Shown: piece after piece, positions 7,384 to 13,919 of the stretch | How positions within the stretch are numbered: position 1 is the first letter of the stretch | Layout: each line of letters starts with the position of its first letter | Source of the DNA: Gammaproteobacteria bacterium UBA2955 | GTDB taxonomy: Bacteria > Pseudomonadota > Gammaproteobacteria > Pseudomonadales > Azotimanducaceae | Reading direction: 5' to 3' | Assembly (NCBI GenBank): GCA_002348825.1 | Contig: DEBN01000092.1 | Span: 1 to 13,919 of the forward strand | DNA: 13,919 bases | The notes under the pieces: generated by a model | Databases searched by the model: none | The model's input: the letters and a program-made list of their open reading frames with translations, nothing else | Told to the model about the DNA's origin: nothing | Made by a program: the position numbers and the translations under genes

Positions 7384-8172
7384 TCAAGACTTGACCAGAG
7401 ACTCAGCACCGGCGAAGCCGTCGACACAAAGGCACAAGGCATCGACAACCGAGTTCAGACATTCGTTAACCTCAACTGTATTTGTGGCGACCGCAGAGGT
7501 CGTGGAGGCGGCCAGATTGGCCGCCAACATAGGCTCTCGAATACGCGCCGACCATAACGCCATAGCGGCGCCGGGCTGACCCGCCAAGTCCTTTAGCAGC
7601 TCGGGCGACACCGCACCGACAGCGTGGGTGATCTCAAAGCCCACAAGGTTGTGCAGATGACTCAGCAGCTTGGGCCCCATCATCTGCGGCGCAATATGCC
7701 CGGGATCGGCCCGCCGCATAAGCCGCTGAATTGCCTCAATCAGAAACGGCAGAATTGGGCAATCTTGGCGAAACGCAGCCACCGCGTTGTGCACGTTGCC
7801 GCGCACCTCTAAACCAGATTTACCAGATTTAGGTTGCACCCAGAGTTCATATCCGAACAAGCACGTGGTTTGGGGCGCAATACGCAGCTGCGGTGCAAAC
7901 ACCAACACATCGGCATCCAGCCAAATAACGCAGTCCGCCACACGATCTTGTAACAGCTGCTGCATCCACACCAGTCGAGCCAGATCCGTGGCTACAGGGT
8001 AGCTGTCGCCGCACTTGGCCAGATACCAAGCCGGCACGAAATCAAATAGCTCGTCGCCCATAAAATGGTAGTCGTATTGCGCGTGATCGGCCCAACTCCG
8101 CACACTGGTAAGACAGCGCTCGATCCACTCCGGCCGTTGATCCGCCGCACTTTGCACCACTAGGGTTTTCAT
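7384..8172 (-). CDS. Glycosyltransferase-like protein with DXD motif (GT-A-type, unassigned)
   Basis: A 262-residue cytoplasmic protein. N-terminal MKTLVVQSA plus RPEWIERCLTSVRSWA resembles the first strand and helix of GT-A folds. CVIWLDADVLVF carries a DxD motif (Asp86, Asp88) after a hydrophobic strand, the usual nucleotide-sugar/Mn2+ site, and YPVATDLARLVWMQQLL precedes it as in GT32-like and related enzymes. The rest (residues 100-262) has no motif I recognise. The C-terminus is Ala/Ser/Val-rich and probably not catalytic. A 9-bp tandem repeat encodes KSG-KSG near residue 115. Start ATG 8172 has AGAGAG about 9 bases upstream. It lies 60 bases before the MaoC gene on the same strand and is divergent from the GDPD gene. 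No other glycan gene is nearby, so acceptor and role are unknown. Confidence 0.7.
   Translation of the reverse strand: MKTLVVQSAADQRPEWIERCLTSVRSWADHAQYDYHFMGDELFDFVPAWYLAKCGDSYPVATDLARLVWMQQLLQDRVADCVIWLDADVLVFAPQLRIAPQTTCLFGYELWVQPKSGKSGLEVRGNVHNAVAAFRQDCPILPFLIEAIQRLMRRADPGHIAPQMMGPKLLSHLHNLVGFEITHAVGAVSPELLKDLAGQPGAAMALWSARIREPMLAANLAASTTSAVATNTVEVNECLNSVVDALCLCVDGFAGAESLVKS
7816..7833. repeat. 9-bp tandem repeat CCAGATTTA x2 within the glycosyltransferase-like gene
   Basis: Two head-to-tail copies of CCAGATTTA lie in the coding region and encode the K-S-G K-S-G duplication. The copies are in frame, so only one tripeptide is added. This is likely a replication-slippage event in a surface loop; a functional role is not indicated. 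Confidence 0.7.
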
Positions 8173-8301
8173 AACCGGTTACTCTCTACTTGCCGATGGC
8201 GTCTCGCAAACACTCATCTCCAACTATTTCACAAAAATCTTTCATCGTCGGCGTGGTAGCCTGTGGCCGAATATGTTTCACCCAGCACAGGGGAGATACC
8301 G
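8173..8301. promoter_or_regulatory. Divergent intergenic region between the glycosyltransferase-like and GDPD genes
   Basis: These 129 bases separate two outward-facing genes, so promoters for both are expected here. I see no convincing -35/-10 pair in either direction; an AT-rich stretch around 8220-8245 is the most likely location. The only clear element is the GDPD ribosome site AGGGGAG at 8289-8295. No operator-like inverted repeat was recognised. Confidence 0.4.
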
Positions 8302-9459
8302 GTGCAGCACCGCAGCTTCAGCCTCTTGACCATGCTAATGCTTGTAATCGTCACTGCCCGGGCCGAAATCGACCCAACGGGCAGAGCGCTAACGCTTGCG
8401 GCCGATTTGCCTGCCGGCGCACTCAAAGAGCGCTTGCAGAGCTGCGCCAGCGGACCTTTTTATCCAACTGCATTTTCAATCGCCCATCGTGGCGCACCCC
8501 TGGGCTACCCCGAGCACAGTCGCGAGGGCTACATCGCAGCCGCCAACATGGGCGCAGGGGTTATTGAGTGCGACGTAACCTTTACCAAAGACTTAGAACT
8601 GGTGTGCCGACATTCCCAATGCGATCTTGCGAGTTCTACGAACATTTTACAGACCGAACTGGCAACCACCTGCCAGCAACCTTTTACCCCAGCGGCGAGT
8701 GCCGAACCCGCAAGCGCCCGATGCTGCACCAGCGACATCACTCTAGCGGAATTCAAAACCCTATGTGCGCGGCCAGACATCACCAACACCCAAGCCACCA
8801 GCGTCGACGAATTTCTCGCGCCCCTGCGCAGCCCGGTAATTGACCAACCCAGTCAGTGCGGCACGGTAATGAGCCATCGCGACAGCATCAAACTTATTCA
8901 ACGCCTGGGCGCCGCTTTCATACCCGAACTTAAACGTCCAGAAGTGCCCATGCCCTTTAACGGTTTCAGTCAACAAGCTTACGCCGACAAATTGCTGGCG
9001 GAATATCGGGAACTTGGGATACCGGCGGAAAAAATCTACCCTCAGTCCTTCAGCTTCGACGATGTCAGGCACTGGATAAAAAAGCATCCGGAGTTTGCCC
9101 AGCAAACCCTGTGGCTAGTGCCGCGGCCCCGTCAGATCACGCCACCGACGTTACAAGAACTTCGGTCACTGCGGGCTCAGGGCTTAAAAATCATCGCACC
9201 GCCGATTCCTATGCTGGTTTGGCAGAATGCCCAAGGGCGAATAGTGCCCACAGCGTTTGCCAAAGCCGCTCGGGCATCGGGGCTTAAAATTATTACTTGG
9301 ACATTCGAAGCTGCCAAAGCCACCGCAGCGGCGTACGGCAACCAGCCGGGCCTGATGCTGGAAGCCTTAGACGTGCTGGCCCAAGACGTCGGGGTAAGCG
9401 GAGTTTTTTCAGACTGGCCGGGCACCGTGACGTATTACGCAAATTGTATGGCCGACTGA
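8302..9459 (+). CDS. Secreted glycerophosphodiester phosphodiesterase family protein
   Basis: A 385-residue protein. GTG at 8302 is chosen because AGGGGAG lies 6 bases upstream and it yields a signal peptide, QHRSFSLLTMLMLVIVTARA; the in-frame GTG at 8263 would add 13 non-hydrophobic residues. GDPD landmarks: AHRGAPLGYPEHSREGY (His62, Arg63, Glu71), IECDVTFTKDLELVCRH (Glu89, Asp91, His104), PELKRP (Glu209, Lys211), YPQSF, and a C-terminal IITWTFE strand. The family cleaves glycerophosphodiesters to glycerol-3-phosphate and alcohol. It needs Ca or Mg and is often periplasmic for phosphorus or carbon scavenging. Between the His and the later Glu lies an insert of about 60 residues rich in Cys (Cys102, 107, 124, 141, 142, 155, 186), which suggests disulfides in the periplasm. 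Transcribed alone, ending 7 bases from the convergent phosphatase gene. Confidence 0.93.
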   Translation: MQHRSFSLLTMLMLVIVTARAEIDPTGRALTLAADLPAGALKERLQSCASGPFYPTAFSIAHRGAPLGYPEHSREGYIAAANMGAGVIECDVTFTKDLELVCRHSQCDLASSTNILQTELATTCQQPFTPAASAEPASARCCTSDITLAEFKTLCARPDITNTQATSVDEFLAPLRSPVIDQPSQCGTVMSHRDSIKLIQRLGAAFIPELKRPEVPMPFNGFSQQAYADKLLAEYRELGIPAEKIYPQSFSFDDVRHWIKKHPEFAQQTLWLVPRPRQITPPTLQELRSLRAQGLKIIAPPIPMLVWQNAQGRIVPTAFAKAARASGLKIITWTFEAAKATAAAYGNQPGLMLEALDVLAQDVGVSGVFSDWPGTVTYYANCMAD

Positions 9460-9466
9460 ACGCCAC

Positions 9467-9925
9467 TCAACCAATCTGTGCTTTGCTCAGCGCTAGAAAC
9501 TCGCGCCAGGTAGCGTCCATTTGCGGCAGCCACGCCCTGAGTACCGGACCTCTGGCCTCTTCCTCTGTAAAACCCAGTTCGTAGCGCAGGTAGTGATATA
9601 AAAAGGCCGAGACTCGCGCGTTCACCTGGCAATGCACCCATACTTTGCGCGCCTTTAATCCACGCATAAGCGCAAAGAACGTTTGCACATCGGCCACAGT
9701 CGGGTTCGCAAAATCGACCGGGATATGCAGGTAGGTTAGGCCTAATTCGGTTACGAGCGCATCCTCGTCGGTCACCGCGCCTTCCGAACTGGCCAACGCC
9801 AGATTAACCACTACATCAAAGCCAGCGTTTTTAATCGCCTGAAACTGCTCGCGTTGCGGTTGGCCGGATGACGCTATGCGATCATTGATAGGTACGTAGT
9901 TATAAATCGATGTGACATCAGTCAT
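9467..9925 (-). CDS. DUF442-type (beta-lactamase hydrolase-like) protein phosphatase family protein
   Basis: A 152-residue protein starting at ATG 9925, which has AAGGAGA with a 6-base spacer; the open frame to 9997 is only overlap with the patatin gene. The N-terminus SIYNYVPINDRIASSGQPQREQF is the hallmark of the DUF442 dual-specificity-phosphatase-like family, with IPVDFANPT (Asp71, possible general acid) and WVHCQVNARVSAF as the P-loop. Oddity: the loop is Cys99-QVNA-Arg104, i.e. CX4R rather than the CX5R of protein tyrosine phosphatases, so catalysis is uncertain. It overlaps the end of the patatin gene by 8 bases, implying translational coupling. Likely cytoplasmic; substrate unknown. 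Family call is firm, enzymatic activity is not. Confidence 0.85.
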   Translation of the reverse strand: MTDVTSIYNYVPINDRIASSGQPQREQFQAIKNAGFDVVVNLALASSEGAVTDEDALVTELGLTYLHIPVDFANPTVADVQTFFALMRGLKARKVWVHCQVNARVSAFLYHYLRYELGFTEEEARGPVLRAWLPQMDATWREFLALSKAQIG

Positions 9926-11093
9926 GGCTATCTCCTTTGCGCGGCGCCAGCAAAAAGTCGCGAATTTCCTCACTGCGCGCGGCGGTATCTTGCTCACCTA
10001 ATGTCATCAGCAGGCTTAGATATTCAGGCTCGAACATCACCATGCTCAAGGCGTCGGCACTGGGCTCGCGTTTGTTCTCGAGTCCTTGGCCAAAAAAGCG
10101 AAACGCCTTAGGTAAGCCCAGCTCATGAGCCCGCGCCAGTTCCCCTAAGTCTTCTTGCGGCCGCAACACCATGACCTCCACGGGCCTAAAACCGTCCCAT
10201 TGGGCCGGCGCTATCTGCTCTAGCAACTCGTTAATGCGCTGCATCTGTAAGGCGTCAAAATCCAGTAGATCTAGGAATACCGAATTCAACAGCACGCCAG
10301 CGATCTGCGCCGGCGACGGGTAAGGCTCGGTGCCCGAGTGGGTATGCGCACCATCCGCAGCACGGGGAGACACCGCTAAAATGCGCTCGGCCCCCAAGTG
10401 CATGGCAGGCGACAGCGGCGCGCTCAAGCGGATACCACCGTCACCGTGCCATTGACCGCCCAGCGAAATCGCTGGGAAGAACATCGGCAGTGCTGCCGAC
10501 GCGAGCACATGGGGAACGGTAAGTGCCGCCGAATTGCTGGTGAGCTGGCCCTTCTGCCACAGGTCTTCGTTAACGCTTTGCACCCAGGCCTCAGAACGGC
10601 CGCTGGCGTAATTCGTGGTAATTATCGCCACAGCGTCAATAACGGCTTCCTGCAGGTTTTCGTCTATGCCGACGACGCGGCCGTCTTGCTCGATCAAATG
10701 GGTGCGCAAAAAATGCTCTAAAGGCGAAGTATCCACCATGCCCCGCACATCACCGCGGCCAAAACGGCCCCCGCTGAGCAAACGCAAGCCCCAGTGCAGA
10801 ACCCGCATCGACACGTGCCGAAAATCCGTGTGATAGACCTTGTTGGTATCTAAACCCAGCCACAGCCCCCGCAGGCGCTCCACTGCTTCGGACCAGTCGC
10901 CGCGATAGGCCGCCAAATGCACGGCATTGATCGCACCTGCAGACACCCCCGTAAGAATCTTTGGCCGGTACTCGGGGATGGCCTTGGCGATGTGCCGAAG
11001 GCACCCAACCTGGTACGCCGCCCGCGCCCCGCCACCGGACAACACCAGAGCTTGGCGAACGCTGTGAGCGGTTGGGGCAGACGGCTGATTCAT
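9918..11093 (-). CDS. Patatin-like phospholipase
   Basis: A 391-residue patatin-domain acyl hydrolase. The domain begins close to the N-terminus: ALVLSGGGARAAYQVG (oxyanion GGGAR, 20-24), the nucleophile elbow GVSAG with Ser51, and the catalytic Asp218 in HGDGG, completing the Ser-Asp dyad. ATG 11093 starts just before the patatin fold; an in-frame ATG at 11153 would add 20 residues and overlap the upstream inverted repeat. Neither start has a strong ribosome site. The family hydrolyses acyl esters of phospholipids or lysophospholipids. No signal peptide, so probably cytoplasmic or peripheral on the inner membrane. Residues after about 230 are helical and not recognised. The phosphatase gene follows with an 8-base overlap; the MFS gene is divergent. 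Confidence 0.9.
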   Translation of the reverse strand: MNQPSAPTAHSVRQALVLSGGGARAAYQVGCLRHIAKAIPEYRPKILTGVSAGAINAVHLAAYRGDWSEAVERLRGLWLGLDTNKVYHTDFRHVSMRVLHWGLRLLSGGRFGRGDVRGMVDTSPLEHFLRTHLIEQDGRVVGIDENLQEAVIDAVAIITTNYASGRSEAWVQSVNEDLWQKGQLTSNSAALTVPHVLASAALPMFFPAISLGGQWHGDGGIRLSAPLSPAMHLGAERILAVSPRAADGAHTHSGTEPYPSPAQIAGVLLNSVFLDLLDFDALQMQRINELLEQIAPAQWDGFRPVEVMVLRPQEDLGELARAHELGLPKAFRFFGQGLENKREPSADALSMVMFEPEYLSLLMTLGEQDTAARSEEIRDFLLAPRKGDSHD

Positions 11094-11146
11094 TTTTGGT
11101 ACGGAGTCTGTTAGGGCAAAAACACGCCCCACTATAACAGCGACGG

Positions 11147-11168
11147 GGCGCATCACGTATGATGCGCC
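11147..11168. promoter_or_regulatory. Perfect 9-bp inverted repeat in the patatin/MFS divergent region (putative operator)
   Basis: GGCGCATCA (11147-11155), spacer CGTA, TGATGCGCC (11160-11168). The arms are fully complementary. The repeat sits between two divergent genes, immediately before the first ATG of the MFS frame (11170). A -10-like TATAAC (11133-11138), which reads as TATAGT (11136-11131) on the other strand, lies about 10 bases to its left. Position and symmetry fit a dimeric repressor site overlapping the transcription start; as RNA it would form a strong hairpin near the MFS 5' end. No regulator gene is in the window. Confidence 0.5.
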
Positions 11169-11202
11169 GATGCTGCAAAGACTATCTAACGTGAAGCCAC
11201 GG

Positions 11203-12465
11203 ATGAATGCGCTGTTTCGTCCCAATGGCAGGGTGTTCTATGGCTGGTGGATCGTGCTCGCCTGCGCAGGCGTGCAATGGTTGGCGGCAATGACTTGGAT
11301 GCACTCATACGGCGCCTATACCCTGCACCTGCAAGCCGAATTTGGCTGGAGCATGTCGGTATTGTCTCTGGCGTTTGCCCTAACCCGCCTAGAAAGTGGC
11401 CTGCTGGGACCCCTGCAAGGCTGGCTTGTCGACCGCTATGGCCCACGCTTGATCCTGATCATTGGCACCGTAATCTTCGGCATAGGTTTCTTTGTGTTCA
11501 GCCAGGTGCAAAGCATCGCAAGTTATTTTGTCGCGTTCATTCTCATCGCGCTTGGCTCCAGCCTCGGCGGCTTTGCCACCCTTATGGTGGCCATTGTCAG
11601 CTGGTTTGACCAACACCGCGCCAAAGCCATCGCCTGGTCGCAATTCGGTTTTTCCATTGGCGGCTTATGCGTACCGTTGGTGGTGCTGGGACTTGAAATC
11701 TTCGGTTGGCGCACCATGGCACTGTATTCCGGCATTGCTGTGCTCGCCATGGGACTGCCCATGGTGGCCTTGATTCGACACCGACCTGAGGACTACGGCG
11801 AGGTTCCAGACGGTATTGCCCGGGATGCAGACGCGTCCCGCGAGACCCCCGCCTACGCACCGCAAATAAGCCTGTCGTGGCAGCAAGCGGTTCGCGAACC
11901 TTCGTTTTGGCTGATCTCCATCGGCCACGGCCTGTCGCTACTTACCGTGTCTTCTATGCTCGCGCATTTGATTCCACACCTGACCAACGGCTTAGGCTAT
12001 ACACCGGTGCAAGCGGGTTTAGCCTTCGCCCTTATGACCGGCGTGCAAATGGGCGGTTTACTGCTGGGCGGCATTCTCGGTGACCGCTATGAAAAAAGTT
12101 TCATTTGCGTGCTGTGCATGGTGGGCCATTGCGTGGGCTTACTTATGGTCACCTACGCCGACAATCCGATCTGGATTCTCGGCTTTGCGCTCTTCCACGG
12201 TTTTGCCTGGGGCATTCGCGGGCCGTTAATGGTGGCCCTGCGCGCAGACTACTTCGGTCCTAAATCCTTCGGCACGATCATGGGCATTTCGTCGCTCGTC
12301 GTAATGATCGGCATGACCATTGGCCCCATTGTCTGCGGCGTGCTGTATGACCTCTACGGCAACTACGAACTGGCCTTCACCATCATGGCGCTGTGTTCTC
12401 TGGCAGGCGGTCTGTGCTTTTGGTTCGCCAAACCCCCTGCCACGCTCTCAACGCACCCGGCGTAG
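11203..12465 (+). CDS. MFS permease, MCT/oxalate-formate-antiporter-like
   Basis: A 420-residue inner-membrane transporter with about 12 hydrophobic segments. The ATG at 11203 gives MNALFRPNGRVFYGWWIVLACAG, the usual start of this subfamily (short tail, then YGWWIV of TM1). The frame is open from an ATG at 11170, which abuts the inverted repeat; neither has a strong ribosome site, so the start is uncertain. Motifs: GPLQGWLVDRYGPR is the MFS loop 2-3 signature, the central loop carries RHRPEDYGEVPDG, and the C-half has RGPLMVALRADYFGPKSFGTIMG as in carboxylate-type permeases. Likely imports or exports a small organic acid; substrate unknown. Divergent from the patatin gene and possibly controlled by the repeat between them. 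Resembles the second MFS gene at the right edge in the RPEDxGxxPDG loop. Confidence 0.9.
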   Translation: MNALFRPNGRVFYGWWIVLACAGVQWLAAMTWMHSYGAYTLHLQAEFGWSMSVLSLAFALTRLESGLLGPLQGWLVDRYGPRLILIIGTVIFGIGFFVFSQVQSIASYFVAFILIALGSSLGGFATLMVAIVSWFDQHRAKAIAWSQFGFSIGGLCVPLVVLGLEIFGWRTMALYSGIAVLAMGLPMVALIRHRPEDYGEVPDGIARDADASRETPAYAPQISLSWQQAVREPSFWLISIGHGLSLLTVSSMLAHLIPHLTNGLGYTPVQAGLAFALMTGVQMGGLLLGGILGDRYEKSFICVLCMVGHCVGLLMVTYADNPIWILGFALFHGFAWGIRGPLMVALRADYFGPKSFGTIMGISSLVVMIGMTIGPIVCGVLYDLYGNYELAFTIMALCSLAGGLCFWFAKPPATLSTHPA

Positions 12466-12774
12466 GTTCGGCCTCGGCCGGACTACGCACAGACAGCACC
12501 AAGGCACCGTCGCCCTCGCGGGACATTTCAGGACGCAACACCTTGCCCTGATCCGTTTGCTGCTGGGTCATCCGTGCGTCTGTATGCGCAACCGTGCCGA
12601 GCTGTAGGTGTTCGAGCGCATCCTCAGGCCGAGGTCAAAACACCCAAAGCTGGTTATGCCGTGCCAGCACCGCGCCCCAAGCTGCGGCTGTATTGATTCG
12701 GTCGGTTGCTCTTTTCACTCCGGCAAACTGGAGGCACACTGCGCCGCCACAGGCGCAGACACTACGAGGCAGGC
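12466..12774. other. Intergenic stretch of about 310 bases with no convincing gene
   Basis: Open frames here are short and uncharacteristic. A weak stem (GGCC with GGCC, no T-tract) follows the MFS stop near 12470-12485 and is not a good terminator. On the minus strand one frame reads residues such as AAWGAVLARHNQLWVF, a TGA (12637-12635), then RPEDALEHLQLGT and an in-frame ATG at 12571 running into the MFS 3' end. This has the look of a decayed coding sequence. Its spacing faintly recalls the C-terminus of CaiB/BaiF CoA-transferases, but I cannot establish that by eye. Confidence 0.4.
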
Positions 12775-13068
12775 GTGGCTAAAACCAGTTGTACCCTAAA
12801 ATATCTCGCGCGAGGCGTAATCCCCACCCGCGAGACTAAACAGGCGCTACTTGCAGAGCTGGGGGAGGTCCTACCCGAAAGTACGGTTACCGCATTGCCT
12901 GTAAACGAGGGTTACTCGATCGAGTTGGAATTTACCGACATCGCACCATTTAATCGCAGCAGTTTCGAACCCTACATTGCCGAGCAGGTGCTGCGCGAAG
13001 CTTTGAATCTGCGCTGTCAGCTCAGCGGTGCCTTGCAATTGGATTTGTTAAAAGCACGCTTTGACTAA
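12775..13068 (+). CDS. Small protein of unknown function (97 aa)
   Basis: I do not recognise this protein. GTG at 12775 is chosen because GAGG (12766-12769) lies 5 bases upstream; the in-frame ATG at 12706 would add an Arg/His-rich stretch without conservation-like character. The product, (M)AKTSCTLKYLARGVIPTRETKQ..., is soluble, without signal or membrane segment. It shows a helix-like start, an acidic-hydrophobic middle (GYSIELEFTDIAPF) and a helical end (EPYIAEQVLREALNL). Two Cys. Its stop codon overlaps the convergent MFS stop by 4 bases (13065-13068). Balanced codon use and a plausible ribosome site favour a real gene; a role with the permeases is only positional. Confidence 0.55.
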   Translation: MAKTSCTLKYLARGVIPTRETKQALLAELGEVLPESTVTALPVNEGYSIELEFTDIAPFNRSSFEPYIAEQVLREALNLRCQLSGALQLDLLKARFD

Positions 13069-13919
13069 GCAACCACAGCTCTGGGTGGCGGGCGATAAAA
13101 AGAAATAGCTACGGCTGCGCCCAGGTACAGACACAAAAACACCCGAAACGCCGGGTCGTACGAAGCATAATGGTCGAAAACCCAGCCGGCGAAAGGCACA
13201 CCAACGATCTGGATTGGGAACATGGCCGGTCGCATCAGGCCTAGCACTGCACCGAAACGCTCGCGCCCAAAAGTTGCCCCGACGATGGCCCCTTGCATGG
13301 GCACCACACCACCAACGCCGAGACCAAAAACGGCCGCACCCAGGGTAAACATGGCGAGTTCGTCATTTAAATACATCAACACCTGACCGGTAAACTGCAG
13401 AACAATCACCGACAACACGACGCGCCGCAGCGACTGCCGATCTGCAACCCAGCCGAACCCAAGCTTGCCGAAAATGCCGATACCCGCGCAGACAGACATC
13501 ACGATCGCGGCGTCGCCGAGACTGACCCCAAGGTGTTCCAAGCGCGGAATCATGTGGGTCAGGGTCGCGCTCATCGAGCAAAACAGCAGCGAAAAGGCAG
13601 CCACAATGACCCAAAAATTTCGTTCCCTGACCACTGCTGACATACCAATGCGCGGGGGTGCCACTGCATGGCTTCCGGGGGGCAACGGCAGCGCGCCGTC
13701 CGGCCGCAGCCCTACGTCCTCCGGCCGCGAAATGACCAAACGCAATACCAGGGGCACCACCACCATCAGCGTCACCAGCCCAAACACCAGAAAGCCGGTT
13801 TGCCAACCCCGGCTCTCGACCAGGTAGGCGCTGACATTCGGCATAACGGCCCCAGATAACGACACGCCAGCTGCCGCGATACCCAGAGCCATACCGCGAC
13901 GCTTATCAAACCAGTTAGT
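13065..13919 (-). CDS. MFS permease, C-terminal part (5'-truncated by the window edge)
   Basis: The frame is open through the right edge, reading TNWFDKRRGMALGIAAAGVSLSG; the Met at 13892 is internal to this common loop 4-5 sequence (consensus WFDRRRGLALGIA), so it is not the start. The 284 residues seen cover about TM5 to TM12. The central loop ISRPEDVGLRPDG and later GVVPMQGAIVGATFGRERFGAVLGL mark the same MCT-like MFS class as the gene at 11203, so the two are likely related permeases. Substrate unknown; probably a small carboxylate. The C-terminus ends FYRPPPRAVVA, and the stop overlaps the convergent small gene by 4 bases. Confidence 0.9.
   Translation of the reverse strand, partial: TNWFDKRRGMALGIAAAGVSLSGAVMPNVSAYLVESRGWQTGFLVFGLVTLMVVVPLVLRLVISRPEDVGLRPDGALPLPPGSHAVAPPRIGMSAVVRERNFWVIVAAFSLLFCSMSATLTHMIPRLEHLGVSLGDAAIVMSVCAGIGIFGKLGFGWVADRQSLRRVVLSVIVLQFTGQVLMYLNDELAMFTLGAAVFGLGVGGVVPMQGAIVGATFGRERFGAVLGLMRPAMFPIQIVGVPFAGWVFDHYASYDPAFRVFLCLYLGAAVAISFYRPPPRAVVA

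Noticed and set aside
10750..11178. 142-residue minus-strand frame overlapping the patatin gene
   Set aside because: Composition is Arg/Gly-rich and it runs out of frame through the patatin catalytic motifs.
12470..12485. GC-rich stem after the first MFS stop as an intrinsic terminator
   Set aside because: The loop would be too small and there is no T-tract.
13465..13827. 120-residue plus-strand frame at the right edge
   Set aside because: It is antisense to the clearly recognisable MFS permease and is Thr/Arg/Pro-rich low-complexity sequence.
1..13919. CRISPR arrays, tRNA genes, transposases, phage or toxin-antitoxin genes
   Set aside because: I looked on both strands and saw no regularly spaced repeats, cloverleaf-like sequences or matching protein families.

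Overview
The window is chromosome-like bacterial DNA, GC-rich by eye, with tightly packed genes, short intergenic gaps and no RNA genes, transposases, integrases, phage genes or CRISPR arrays. The gene families (CAPTR-type sulfatase, Ca-dependent PI-PLC-like enzyme, luciferase-like oxidoreductase plus MaoC hydratase, patatin, DUF442 phosphatase, MCT-type MFS permeases) suggest a Gram-negative heterotroph, most likely a marine or soil gammaproteobacterium such as a Cellvibrionales relative. That placement is inference from family mix and style; there is no marker gene.

Left part (1-3787): a 5'-truncated M19 dipeptidase-family gene is followed after 30 bases by a sulfatase with a signal peptide and a C-terminal membrane anchor. 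A secreted or anchored metallo-beta-lactamase-fold hydrolase converges on the sulfatase.

Middle part (3899-8172), all on the minus strand and probably one transcription unit read from right to left: a DXD glycosyltransferase-like protein, a MaoC hydratase, a luciferase-like (LLM) oxidoreductase, a divergent GTP cyclohydrolase II (RibA family), and a secreted PI-PLC-like phosphodiesterase. The PLC start overlaps the ribA stop as ATGA. A hydratase plus an LLM flavin or F420 enzyme beside a flavin-precursor enzyme is the most suggestive association in the window.

Right part (8302-13919): a secreted, cysteine-rich glycerophosphodiester phosphodiesterase faces the glycosyltransferase gene divergently. 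Then comes a minus-strand pair, patatin-like phospholipase plus a DUF442 phosphatase whose P-loop is one residue short, divergent from an MFS permease. A perfect 9-bp inverted repeat sits in the short divergent intergenic region. After a roughly 310-base stretch with no convincing gene come a small unknown protein and the C-terminal two thirds of a second MFS permease of the same type, overlapping tail to tail by 4 bases.

Taken together, the window is rich in hydrolases for extracytoplasmic esters (sulfate, phosphodiester, phospholipid), with two permeases of a carboxylate-type family. A joint role in scavenging lipid or sulfated material is plausible, but the genes lie in several transcription units. 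I did not find a clear defence, mobile or biosynthetic system.
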